Shown here: piece by piece, positions 46,216 through 53,349 of the stretch | Numbering within the stretch: position 1 is the stretch's first letter | Layout: the number at the start of each line of letters is the position of its first letter | Assembly: GCA_045602385.1 (NCBI GenBank) | Contig: JAZSBL010000001.1 | Coordinates: forward strand, 1-59,876 | DNA length: 59,876 nt | Source of the DNA: SVTX01 sp045602385 | GTDB lineage: Bacteria; Bacillota; Clostridia; Oscillospirales; CAG-272 | Direction of reading: 5' to 3' | Program-made: the position numbers and the translations under genes | Notes under the pieces: generated by a model | Seen by the model: the letters and a program-made list of their open reading frames with translations, nothing else | What the model was told of the DNA's origin: nothing | Databases searched by the model: none

Positions 46216-47469
46216 TTATTTTATACGTTCCAAAAGCACCGCGCCGTACGCTTCAAGCGCAATGCGAATAGACATATTATTTTCGCGGGACACAACCGCC
46301 CCGTCGTACCCCAAGCTTCGGGATGAATCAAGTATCACCCTCCACTCACCCTCTGCGGGGAATGTAAGACAACCTCCGTTGCCCCAGAGATCGGTAACGA
46401 GAATAAGCTCGGAATCCGCGGCATATCTTCTCGTCACTCTTATGCCGTAGCTGTCGCTCTCCGAGATGCCCGAGCCCTCCCATACCTCAGGATTGGCCAG
46501 ATAAGCTCCCGAAAGCAACGCGCAAAATAACTGAAACCTTGCATTTTCTGTAGACTCAAACACGTGTCGGTCAAAGACTCGCACTGCCTGCTCATGCCCG
46601 GCCTCGCGTCCCATGCGAGTGAGCATCCTGCCCTCCTTAAAGAGCAGATATGTCATGGCAGCCGCCCCTCGGCGAAGCTTTTTATTGTACGGCGCCTGTC
46701 GGAAGTGACCAAGGTACGCGCCACAGTCCATAACATAATTAACCGCGCGCTCCCCTGCAAAAGAAATCTTATGTACAAGCTTCGGGAAAAATTCCGACGC
46801 ATCACATTCTTCAATGACACCGTCCGCCGCGGCGCGTAACGCTTTGGATGTATTACCTCTCAGCAAAACTCCTATAGATGCCGAGCGCATCGTGGTCGCA
46901 AACGTATCAAAGGCCTTCTCACCGCCCTGCTTTGAATCAGCCCCGCCGCAGAGACAAACGTGTGTATAGCCCATCTGCAGAAGATATGGCAAAAGCTCTC
47001 TTGCAAGCGTTCCGTAATCTATCTCGCGACACCCGTCGTAGCAGAGCCACTTGTCGGATTCTATCTCGTAGACGTTGAGCGGCCTGTCCGCCACCGTCGC
47101 CGCGCAAGCGGCGCGGCTCTCTCTGTAAACCGAGTTAAAATACGGCTCGCCGTCGCACTCCTCAGCATAGGCGTCACGGATATATATATTCTCGCCGCCT
47201 ACCATCGCCTTGAACTTGTATCTGTCGCCGTCCGATATCTCACTCTCCGGAATATCGACCTGCCAGATACCGAGCTCATCCTTCTCCATTGGAATGTTGT
47301 CCGCCCACATGTTAAACGAGCCTATAAGATAGACCTCGTCCGCATACGGCGCAAGAACCCGGAAAAAGACACGGGCGCCCTTCTTACAGGCGCCCAAATC
47401 CGCATATGCGCCCGTCAAAGCATAAAGCTTCCCTGAGTCGTCCACCTTATCAGAGCTTTGCGCGAACAT
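46216..47469 (-). CDS. CBM48/branching-enzyme-like protein lacking GH13 catalytic residues
   Basis: A 417-aa protein whose N-terminus is a CBM48 glycogen-binding module (GARVFFRVLAPYADEVYLIGSFNMWADNIPMEKDELGIWQVDIPE, about 31-90). The rest follows GlgB in outline: YEIESDKWLCYDGCREIDYGTLARELLPYLLQMGYTHVCLC aligns with the GlgB YEVHLGSW...ELxPYxKELGFTHVELLP block. The GYQ, nucleophile and acid/base motifs are absent, and the barrel is much shortened. The start is set by GGGGA before 47469; the upstream frame adds a hydrophobic stretch without support. It heads the glycogen operon. Confidence 0.65.
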   Translation of the reverse strand: MFAQSSDKVDDSGKLYALTGAYADLGACKKGARVFFRVLAPYADEVYLIGSFNMWADNIPMEKDELGIWQVDIPESEISDGDRYKFKAMVGGENIYIRDAYAEECDGEPYFNSVYRESRAACAATVADRPLNVYEIESDKWLCYDGCREIDYGTLARELLPYLLQMGYTHVCLCGGADSKQGGEKAFDTFATTMRSASIGVLLRGNTSKALRAAADGVIEECDASEFFPKLVHKISFAGERAVNYVMDCGAYLGHFRQAPYNKKLRRGAAAMTYLLFKEGRMLTRMGREAGHEQAVRVFDRHVFESTENARFQLFCALLSGAYLANPEVWEGSGISESDSYGIRVTRRYAADSELILVTDLWGNGGCLTFPAEGEWRVILDSSRSLGYDGAVVSRENNMSIRIALEAYGAVLLERIK

Positions 47470-47725
47470 ATGCCATCCCCTTTTCCGTATCGTAACGACA
47501 AATAGGGGTATTAAAATTAAAACTTTACAGTAAATTCCAAAAAACCGATATCTGCCCGATTTACTTATATACATATTATATCATTAAATCCACGGCGTGT
47601 CAACTAACAATTATTCCAAATATCTCAACAAATATATGGTAATTTTAACAAAACAGAGCAGAAAACGGCAATATCCTTGCATATTGCCGCAAAACAGCAC
47701 GTATCCGTTTGCGCGAATTCCTCTA

Positions 47726-47754
47726 TTGACAAAATCGGTGCGACATGTTATAAT
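47726..47754 (+). promoter_or_regulatory. Promoter of the holB-ricT operon
   Basis: TTGACA (47726-47731), a 17-bp spacer and TATAAT (47749-47754) match the consensus. Confidence 0.9.
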
Positions 47755-47784
47755 TACTAGAGTATTGCTTGAGGAGGATTTGTG

Positions 47785-48804
47785 ATGAGCGTAAGACTTT
47801 CAAAAATAGTCGGAAATACGGCGCTTTGTAACCGTATTGCGCAAGACATCGACAACAATACCCTATCTCACGCATATATCATTGAAGGGCCTGCAGGAAG
47901 CGGCAGACACACCTTGGCGAAAAACATAGCCGCGGCGCTTTCCTGCAAAAACACCTTGTCAGCACCGTGCTGTTCATGCAACAGCTGCTCTAAGATCCTC
48001 GGCGACGGCTCGCCCGATGTTATAATCAAGGGACTTGAGGGTGATAAAGTAACAATAGGCGTAGAGTCGGTCAGATATATAAAGGATGACATACTCATCG
48101 CCCCAAATGAGCTTGACATCAAGGTCTACATTATAGAAAACGCCGACGTAATGACAGTTCAGGCGCAAAACGCGCTTCTATTATCACTTGAGGAGCCGCC
48201 GAGCTACGTTATGTTCTTTATCTTGTGTGAAAGCTCAAACGCGTTGCTTGAAACGATACGCAGCCGCGCGCCCGTCTTAAGACTTGAGCGACTCTCGGAC
48301 CTTGAGGTCGCAGAGTACCTGCTTGAGCACGACAGTCGCGCCAGGCAACTTAAGGACGAGGATGCAAAGGCATTCAACACCCTGATATTCGCATCAAACG
48401 GCTGTATAGGAAAGGCTCTTTCACTCCTCGATACACAAAAACGCAAGACGCTCTTTGATGAGAGGGAGACCGCGGAGAGAATACTCTCCATCCTCTCATG
48501 TCCTAATCGCACAGAGGTACTTGACATTATATCCTCGCTTGGTAAAAAGCGCAGTGAGGTAGCAAGATATCTTATATCGGTGCAATACGCCGTAAGGGAT
48601 TTAATGCTGCTTAAGAAGTCGGACTCTGCAAGGCTCTGCTTCTTCCCCGATCGCGAAGAAGCGCAGGAGCTTTCCACACACTACACGTCAGCCTCGCTGA
48701 TGTCGCTCTACAACGCCCTTTGTGTCGCGTGCGACGAGCTTGATGCAAACTCTAACGTCAGACTCACTCTGCTTTGCATGGCGGAGAGAGCGGGACTTAT
48801 CTGA
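47785..48804 (+). CDS. holB: DNA polymerase III delta' subunit
   Basis: A clamp-loader subunit working with DnaX. The 339 aa show a Walker A-like loop GPAGSGRHTLAKN in which the usual Lys is Arg. A cysteine cluster follows (CKNTLSAPCCSCNSCSKI), then the Walker B-like VYIIENADVMTVQAQNALLLSLEEPP and the SRA sensor segment (RSRAPVLRLERL). The ATG at 47785 is preferred over the GTG at 47782 because GAGGAGG is then 7 nt away. The order holB-ricT-trmN6 is conserved in Firmicutes. Confidence 0.92.
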   Translation: MSVRLSKIVGNTALCNRIAQDIDNNTLSHAYIIEGPAGSGRHTLAKNIAAALSCKNTLSAPCCSCNSCSKILGDGSPDVIIKGLEGDKVTIGVESVRYIKDDILIAPNELDIKVYIIENADVMTVQAQNALLLSLEEPPSYVMFFILCESSNALLETIRSRAPVLRLERLSDLEVAEYLLEHDSRARQLKDEDAKAFNTLIFASNGCIGKALSLLDTQKRKTLFDERETAERILSILSCPNRTEVLDIISSLGKKRSEVARYLISVQYAVRDLMLLKKSDSARLCFFPDREEAQELSTHYTSASLMSLYNALCVACDELDANSNVRLTLLCMAERAGLI

Positions 48805-48838
48805 TTTATTAATTCACAACGAAAAAGGTTGGTATAAA

Positions 48839-49966
48839 ATGGACGAACAGAAAAACACGTCAACAGCCCCCGCGCAGGGTAACGGCAATTGGCGCAAAAA
48901 GAAAAATAGAAGAAGACACCACTCCGGCAAGAACAAGAACCGCCCGAATGCCGAGGAAAATATAAATAAAGGCGCGGCGGAAAACGCAAGCGCGACAAGC
49001 AGCCCCGCTGAGGAAAAGATCGACACCTCGGTGATCGAGGCTATGGAGAAGGAATCCGAGAGCACGCTCTTCGGTACCGATCCCGATTCTCCCGAGATCA
49101 CGGTTTCGATCGATGACGAAGAAGACGTAAAGCTTGTAACCGTTGCGGGAATACGCTTTAAGCCAAACGGCAAGGTATACTTTTTTGAAAAAGGCAACGT
49201 CACGCTCAAGGCGGGCGGACACGCGATAGTTGACACCGCGCGCGGACTTGAATTCGGCGAGGTAGCCTTCCCCGAGCGAGAGGTAAAGGAATCCTCGCTC
49301 GTACTTCCCTTGCGCGCAGTGATCAGAGCCGCAACGAAGGAAGACGTAGAGCATCACGCTCAGAACAAGATCAAGGAAGAAGAAGCGTTCAAGATATGCC
49401 AGACGAAGATCGAAGCGCACGAGCTTGATATGAAGCTGATCGAGGCGCAGTACTCCTTTGATAATTCAAAGCTTCTCTTCTACTTCACGTCCGCAAACCG
49501 CGTTGACTTCCGTGAGCTTGTCAAGGACCTTGCAGGTGTGTTCAAAACACGTATCGAGCTTCGCCAGATAGGAATCCGTGACGAGGCAAAGCTTATGGGC
49601 GGACTTGGCGCGTGCGGTCGGGCTCTTTGCTGCACGACATTCCTGTCGGATTTCGTACAGGTTTCGATCAAGATGGCCAAGGAGCAGAATCTTTCTCTCA
49701 ACACAGGTAAGATATCGGGCTGCTGCGGCAGACTTATGTGCTGCTTGCAGTACGAATACTCGACCTACGTTGAGGAATCAAAGCGCACCCCCTCGGTTGA
49801 TTCTACCGTAAAGACACGCGAGGGAGTGGGCATCGTCACCGAATCAAATCCCTTGGCAGGAACTATCAAGGTCAAGCTCAACGACAAGCCCGATATGGCT
49901 CCCGTGCTTTTCAAGCGCGAGGATGTAACTCTTATCTCCCGCCCCTCAAAAAAGGATAACGACTGA
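48839..49966 (+). CDS. ricT: RicT/YaaT (PSP1 domain) regulatory protein
   Basis: RicT is part of the RicA-RicF-RicT (Y) complex, an iron-sulfur protein complex affecting RNA processing by RNase Y and, in Bacillus, sporulation and competence. The 375 aa have a basic, low-complexity N-terminus (GNWRKKKNRRRHHSGKNKNRP). The PSP1 core follows, with cysteines in GGLGACGRALCCTTFLSDF and KISGCCGRLMCCLQYEYSTY. The ATG at 48839 follows AAAAAGG; a longer frame overlaps holB and is unlikely. RicA and RicF are not in the window. Confidence 0.93.
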   Translation: MDEQKNTSTAPAQGNGNWRKKKNRRRHHSGKNKNRPNAEENINKGAAENASATSSPAEEKIDTSVIEAMEKESESTLFGTDPDSPEITVSIDDEEDVKLVTVAGIRFKPNGKVYFFEKGNVTLKAGGHAIVDTARGLEFGEVAFPEREVKESSLVLPLRAVIRAATKEDVEHHAQNKIKEEEAFKICQTKIEAHELDMKLIEAQYSFDNSKLLFYFTSANRVDFRELVKDLAGVFKTRIELRQIGIRDEAKLMGGLGACGRALCCTTFLSDFVQVSIKMAKEQNLSLNTGKISGCCGRLMCCLQYEYSTYVEESKRTPSVDSTVKTREGVGIVTESNPLAGTIKVKLNDKPDMAPVLFKREDVTLISRPSKKDND

Positions 49967-50050
49967 TATTGACTTGTCGCATTTTGGATGTTTATGACAT
50001 ATATCCAAAAAGCTTTCTTAAAAATTGTTCACTTTTTTTCTTAAAACAGG

Positions 50051-50079
50051 TTGAAAAAGAAAAGAAAGTGTGATACAAT
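50051..50079 (+). promoter_or_regulatory. Promoter of the ferredoxin gene
   Basis: TTGAAA (50051-50056), a 17-bp spacer and TACAAT (50074-50079). Confidence 0.82.
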
Positions 50080-50111
50080 ATACCTACAAATTTTAATCGG
50101 AGGTGCTAATC

Positions 50112-50282
50112 ATGGCATACAGAATTTCTGAAGATTGCATCGGTTGCGGTGCTTGCGCAGCTGAGTGTCCCGTTGAGGCTATCGCTGAGGGTGATGGCGT
50201 ATATGTAATCGACGCTGATAAGTGCATCGACTGCGGCTCTTGCGCAGAGACTTGCCCCGTAGGCGCTCCCCAGCAGGCATAA
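50112..50282 (+). CDS. 2[4Fe-4S] ferredoxin
   Basis: A 56-aa clostridial-type ferredoxin carrying single electrons between redox enzymes. Two CxxCxxCxxxCP motifs are complete: CIGCGACAAECP (residues 9-20) and CIDCGSCAETCP (37-48). The start ATG follows CGGAGGTG. It has its own promoter and terminator and therefore does not depend on the neighbouring operon. The partner enzymes are not encoded nearby. Confidence 0.96.
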   Translation: MAYRISEDCIGCGACAAECPVEAIAEGDGVYVIDADKCIDCGSCAETCPVGAPQQA

Positions 50283-50320
50283 TTGCCAAATTAGGGGTAC
50301 ATAAATACACTCTGAAAATT

Positions 50321-50364
50321 CGTCGGGAATCGTTTTTTGAAAATTCGAGTCCCGACGTTTTTTT
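50321..50364 (+). terminator. Terminator after the ferredoxin gene
   Basis: CGTCGGGA and TCCCGACG pair, with an A/G mismatch and a further TCG/CGA segment inside, and are followed by T7. Confidence 0.85.
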
Positions 50365-50400
50365 GACTAAAACTATTAACACTTCAAAGGATTTCAAGGC

Positions 50401-51159
50401 ATGAGTAATTGCAATATAAATTTGAAGATAAACGAGGAGCTTACGCTTACCGAGTCCAAAAACGGCCTGACCTTCGGGACGGACGCCTTTTTGCTTGCCG
50501 CCTTTTGCGAGGGCGGAGCTAAAAAAAGATGCGCCGACCTTGGAAGCGGCACGGGCGTAATTCCCCTTTTGTGTATTCAAAAAAATAAATTTAATACGGC
50601 TTATGCGATAGAGATCCAGGAGAGATTTTCCGAGATCATAAAGCAAAACGCAGAGCAGAACGGCCTTTCCGACAAGGTTATTCCCCTCTGCGCCGACATT
50701 CGCGACATCAAGGCAAGCGACACCGGCGGCGAGCTTGACGCTGTCACCGCAAATCCACCGTATATGACGGTGGACAGCGGAAAACGCAACGAGCACGACG
50801 AAAAATTTATCGCGCGCCATGAGGTGCACGGAGATATCGGTGATTTTTGCGCCTGCGCATACCGTCTGCTCAAGCACGGCGGTAAATTTTATACTGTATG
50901 GCGCCCCGACAGACTCTGCGACCTTCTCTGCGCGCTCAGGTCAAACAGACTTGAGCCCAAGGTCATCATATTCGTCCATGCAACGACCGAAAACGAGCCC
51001 TCGATGGTGCTTGTGCAGTCGACAAAGGGCGCGGCATCGGGCGCGAGAGTTCTCCGCCCCCTAATATTGCACGACTCAAAAGAGGACGCAAAAAACAGCA
51101 AGCTTTCAGATGACGCCGCGGCGATATACGAGAGCTGCTCGTTCAAGAATTTTAAATAG
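50401..51159 (+). CDS. trmN6: tRNA1(Val) A37 N6-methyltransferase-like protein
   Basis: A SAM-dependent N6-adenine methyltransferase of 252 aa. Visible features are LTFGTDAFLLAAFC, the SAM-binding CADLGSGTGVIPLL and the adenine-methyltransferase motif ANPPYMT. The protein matches the TrmN6/YabB group found between ricT and rsmI in Firmicutes. Here rsmI is not present downstream; a TtcA-like gene follows 37 nt later. The exact tRNA target is inferred from the family only. Confidence 0.88.
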   Translation: MSNCNINLKINEELTLTESKNGLTFGTDAFLLAAFCEGGAKKRCADLGSGTGVIPLLCIQKNKFNTAYAIEIQERFSEIIKQNAEQNGLSDKVIPLCADIRDIKASDTGGELDAVTANPPYMTVDSGKRNEHDEKFIARHEVHGDIGDFCACAYRLLKHGGKFYTVWRPDRLCDLLCALRSNRLEPKVIIFVHATTENEPSMVLVQSTKGAASGARVLRPLILHDSKEDAKNSKLSDDAAAIYESCSFKNFK

Positions 51160-51196
51160 ACAATTACGGAAAACCGTTTAGAATAAAGGATTTTTT

Positions 51197-51961
51197 ATGG
51201 AAAACATGAGAAGAGTTCTCAGCTATACCCGCCGTGCCATCGACGACTACTCGATGATCGAGGAGGGCGACAAGATCGCCGTAGGCGTTTCCGCGGGCAA
51301 GGATTCGCTTACCCTGCTTTGCGCAATGGCGGCGCTGAGAAGATTTTACCCGAAGAAATTTGAGCTTATCGCTATCACTATCGATATGGGCTTTGAGGGA
51401 ATGGATTTTGAGGCCTGCAGAAAGCTCTGCGAGGATCTTGACGTTCCCTATCACGTCGTGCCCACCGAGATATCAAAGATAATTTTTGACGTCCGCAAGG
51501 AGTCAAATCCCTGCTCGCTCTGCGCTAAAATGCGCCGCGGCGCGCTTCATACCGCCGCAAAGGAGCTTGGATGCACCTCGGTAGCCCTCGGACACCATTT
51601 CGATGACGTAGTAGAGACCTTTATGCTCAATCTTTTCTTTGAAGGAAGGCTTGGTTGCTTCAGCCCCGTGACTTACCTTTCAAGAGTAGGAATAAAGCTG
51701 ATAAGACCTATGCTGTATATGCCCGAAAAGGAGGTCAAGGCGTTCTCACAAAAGAACGAACTGCCCGTAACCCCCTCGCCCTGCCCCGCCGACAAGAACA
51801 CGCAGAGAGAGGAAATGAAGCAGCTCCTTCACACACTCGAAAAGGACAACAAGGGACTTCGTTATCGCATCTTCGGCGCGATCGCCCGCGGCGAGCTTGA
51901 CGGTTTCCGCGAAACAGGCCGAATGGAAGGAATCAAAAAATATTCCGACGAGGAATCCTGA
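51197..51961 (+). CDS. ttcA: TtcA-like tRNA 2-thiocytidine biosynthesis protein
   Basis: A PP-loop ATPase that adenylates and thiolates tRNA cytidine 32. The 254 aa have the PP-loop as SAGKDSL (32-38), where TtcA usually reads SGGKDSL. They carry the cluster cysteines in NPCSLCAKMRRG and the additional PCPADKNTQREEMK. GHHFDDVVETFMLN is also conserved. It may instead belong to a sister subfamily with another thiolation target. It is the last gene of this plus-strand run; a 17-bp hairpin follows at 52043-52080. Confidence 0.85.
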   Translation: MENMRRVLSYTRRAIDDYSMIEEGDKIAVGVSAGKDSLTLLCAMAALRRFYPKKFELIAITIDMGFEGMDFEACRKLCEDLDVPYHVVPTEISKIIFDVRKESNPCSLCAKMRRGALHTAAKELGCTSVALGHHFDDVVETFMLNLFFEGRLGCFSPVTYLSRVGIKLIRPMLYMPEKEVKAFSQKNELPVTPSPCPADKNTQREEMKQLLHTLEKDNKGLRYRIFGAIARGELDGFRETGRMEGIKKYSDEES

Positions 51962-52000
51962 TATACCGTTCTCCGCAAGCTAAAACCATACACATAAGAA

Positions 52001-52040
52001 AAGCCGCTCGCAATAGAGCTGTACTCTAAAGGACAGTTTT
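52001..52040 (+). repeat. Left inverted repeat flanking the HTH segment
   Basis: This 40-bp sequence (beginning AAGCCGCTCG, ending CTAAAGGACAGTTTT) is the near-complement of 53303-53341. Only a few central bases differ and one is deleted. Together they bracket about 1.3 kb. Confidence 0.8.
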
Positions 52041-52042
52041 CA

Positions 52043-52080
52043 AAAATACGGCATATCTCGAAAGAGGTGTGCCGTATTTT
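52043..52080. terminator. Strong 17-bp hairpin downstream of ttcA
   Basis: AAAATACGGCATATCTC (52043-52059) pairs fully (two G-U) with the arm at 52064-52080 around GAAA. It ends in TTTT. It lies just inside the left flank. Confidence 0.75.
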
Positions 52081-52175
52081 GCATTTGTGTCCACAAATGC
52101 AGTGCTTCGTAAGTATTAATTAAAGACTACAACAAAATTTCCGTCTGTTTGTAAACAAATAAACTTGCACCAACC

Positions 52176-52302
52176 AAGGCTCCCTTGTGTAAAGGGAGCT
52201 GTCGCGAAGCGACTGAGGGATTGTTTTAGCACAACTCTAATCTCTTACAATCCCTCCGTCACGGCGTTGCCGTGCCACCTCCCTTTACACAAGGGAGGCT
52301 TT
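52176..52302. repeat. MITE-like intergenic element
   Basis: The ends are inverted repeats (AAGGCTCCCTTGTGTAAAGG and its near complement at 52277-52302). They enclose a second inverted pair (CTGAGGGATTGT / ACAATCCCTCCGT) and two small hairpins (GTCGC-GAA-GCGAC and CACGGC-GTT-GCCGTG). It carries no coding capacity. Sequences of this form recur in Clostridia genomes. The 51962-52568 gap has no gene. Confidence 0.75.
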
Positions 52303-52495
52303 TTTCTTCCTCCCGGAAGGTAAGCAAATAACATTTGAAAAGATAGTGTCAAAAGTACCTTTGCATTGCTTTTGACAGTCCGTTTAAAATAAGATCCGTA
52401 TATTTTTGTTTCACTTCGTTATCTGAACTTACCTTAATGCAGATGCGCTACTCATTTTTACTTTTCGTAATGTTTTTATTTTAAAGACAAAAAAT

Positions 52496-52511
52496 ATTTA
52501 CTTTAGTAAAT
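52496..52511. promoter_or_regulatory. Candidate operator palindrome
   Basis: ATTTACT-TT-AGTAAAT lies 5 bp upstream of the -35 box of the HTH gene and could be its autoregulatory site. Confidence 0.45.
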
Positions 52512-52516
52512 TTATA

Positions 52517-52545
52517 TTGACAATTCTTGCGATTTGTGTTATATT
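52517..52545 (+). promoter_or_regulatory. Promoter of the HTH gene
   Basis: TTGACA (52517-52522), a 17-bp spacer and TATATT (52540-52545). AAAGGAG lies before the ATG. Confidence 0.82.
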
Positions 52546-52568
52546 GTTTATAGAAAGGAGATGAACGT

Positions 52569-53180
52569 ATGTATATTGATTACAGTAAGCTATGGAAATT
52601 ATTGATTGAAAAGAATATGAACAAAAGCGATTTGATCGCACTCACCGGAATCAGTTCCAGAGTTATAGCAAAAATGTCTAAAAACGAAACGATTACAACC
52701 GACACAATTGCCAGAATATGTTCAGCGCTTAACTGCAGCGTCAGTGATATTATGGAATGTATTAGCGAAGAAAATCTCACAGTGTATGCTGCCTACAAAA
52801 AATATGGTGTATGTGTTGAGGAAAACGAGTTATTTAAGACGGTTCAGTTTACTGTGGCAGGTCAAAAATACACGGTTTATCAATCTAATGAGTTGGCAAC
52901 AAAGGCTACACAAATTCATTGCGAGGACGATAAAACAGTATACTGGGTTCAATTTTATCCCGTTGGACATATTGCGGGGATGCCTGTAAAAAAGGTTTTG
53001 GTAAAACCTTATCCAAAGGATAACGAAATTATCATCGTTTTGATCAAAGGGAAACCTTGCGTAATAGCCGGCTTGGATGAAAACGGTTTTGTTTCGAGTA
53101 GAGGCGTGCGAAAAAACAAGTCCGATATTTACGTTATGTCAGAATCCGCGTTTAAGCTTTTTACCCCGCAAGTAATGTGA
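52569..53180 (+). CDS. XRE-type HTH protein with an unidentified C-terminal domain
   Basis: A 203-aa protein. Residues 5-62 form a Cro/CI-like helix-turn-helix (LWKLLIEKNMNKSDLIALTGISSRVIAKMSKNETITTDTIARICSALNCSVSDIMEC) of the YozG type, common in mobile elements and beside restriction-modification genes. The remaining 140 aa (FTVAGQKYTVYQSNELATKATQIHCEDDKTVYWVQFYPV...) look beta-rich and I do not recognise them. It lies alone, in an AT-rich segment bracketed by inverted repeats, which suggests acquisition. A palindrome upstream of its promoter fits autoregulation. Confidence 0.75.
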   Translation: MYIDYSKLWKLLIEKNMNKSDLIALTGISSRVIAKMSKNETITTDTIARICSALNCSVSDIMECISEENLTVYAAYKKYGVCVEENELFKTVQFTVAGQKYTVYQSNELATKATQIHCEDDKTVYWVQFYPVGHIAGMPVKKVLVKPYPKDNEIIIVLIKGKPCVIAGLDENGFVSSRGVRKNKSDIYVMSESAFKLFTPQVM

Positions 53181-53243
53181 ATTTGCATTGTTTTACAACC
53201 CGATAGTACACATACAAGCTGTAACACATTACACCTTGCGGGG
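53163..53243. repeat. Inverted repeat spanning the HTH gene stop
   Basis: CCCCGCAAGTAATGTG near the end of the HTH gene and CACATTAC-AC-CTTGCGGGG at 53225-53243 are complementary except for two extra bases, with a loop of about 45 nt. Confidence 0.65.
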
Positions 53244-53254
53244 CAAGGCATGTG

Positions 53255-53292
53255 AAAAAGGACAGAGATGGAAACATCTCTGTCCTTTTTTT
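53255..53292 (+). terminator. Terminator after the HTH gene
   Basis: AAAAAGGACAGAGATG and its complement pair over 16 bp around GAAA, followed by T7. Confidence 0.9.
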
Positions 53293-53302
53293 GTCGGCAA
53301 GT

Positions 53303-53341
53303 AAAACTGTCCTTTAGGGTACAACCCTATACGAGCGGCTT
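53303..53341 (-). repeat. Right inverted repeat flanking the HTH segment
   Basis: This 39-bp copy is the near-complement of 52001-52040. Its last ten bases (CGAGCGGCTT) with the left AAGCCGCTCG could originally have formed one terminator stem between the convergent ttcA and acyltransferase genes. Confidence 0.8.
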
Positions 53342-53349
53342 TTTTATTA

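Noticed and set aside
52001..53341. Insertion sequence with transposase
   Set aside because: The inverted ends are present, but the only gene encodes an HTH protein without transposase or recombinase motifs.
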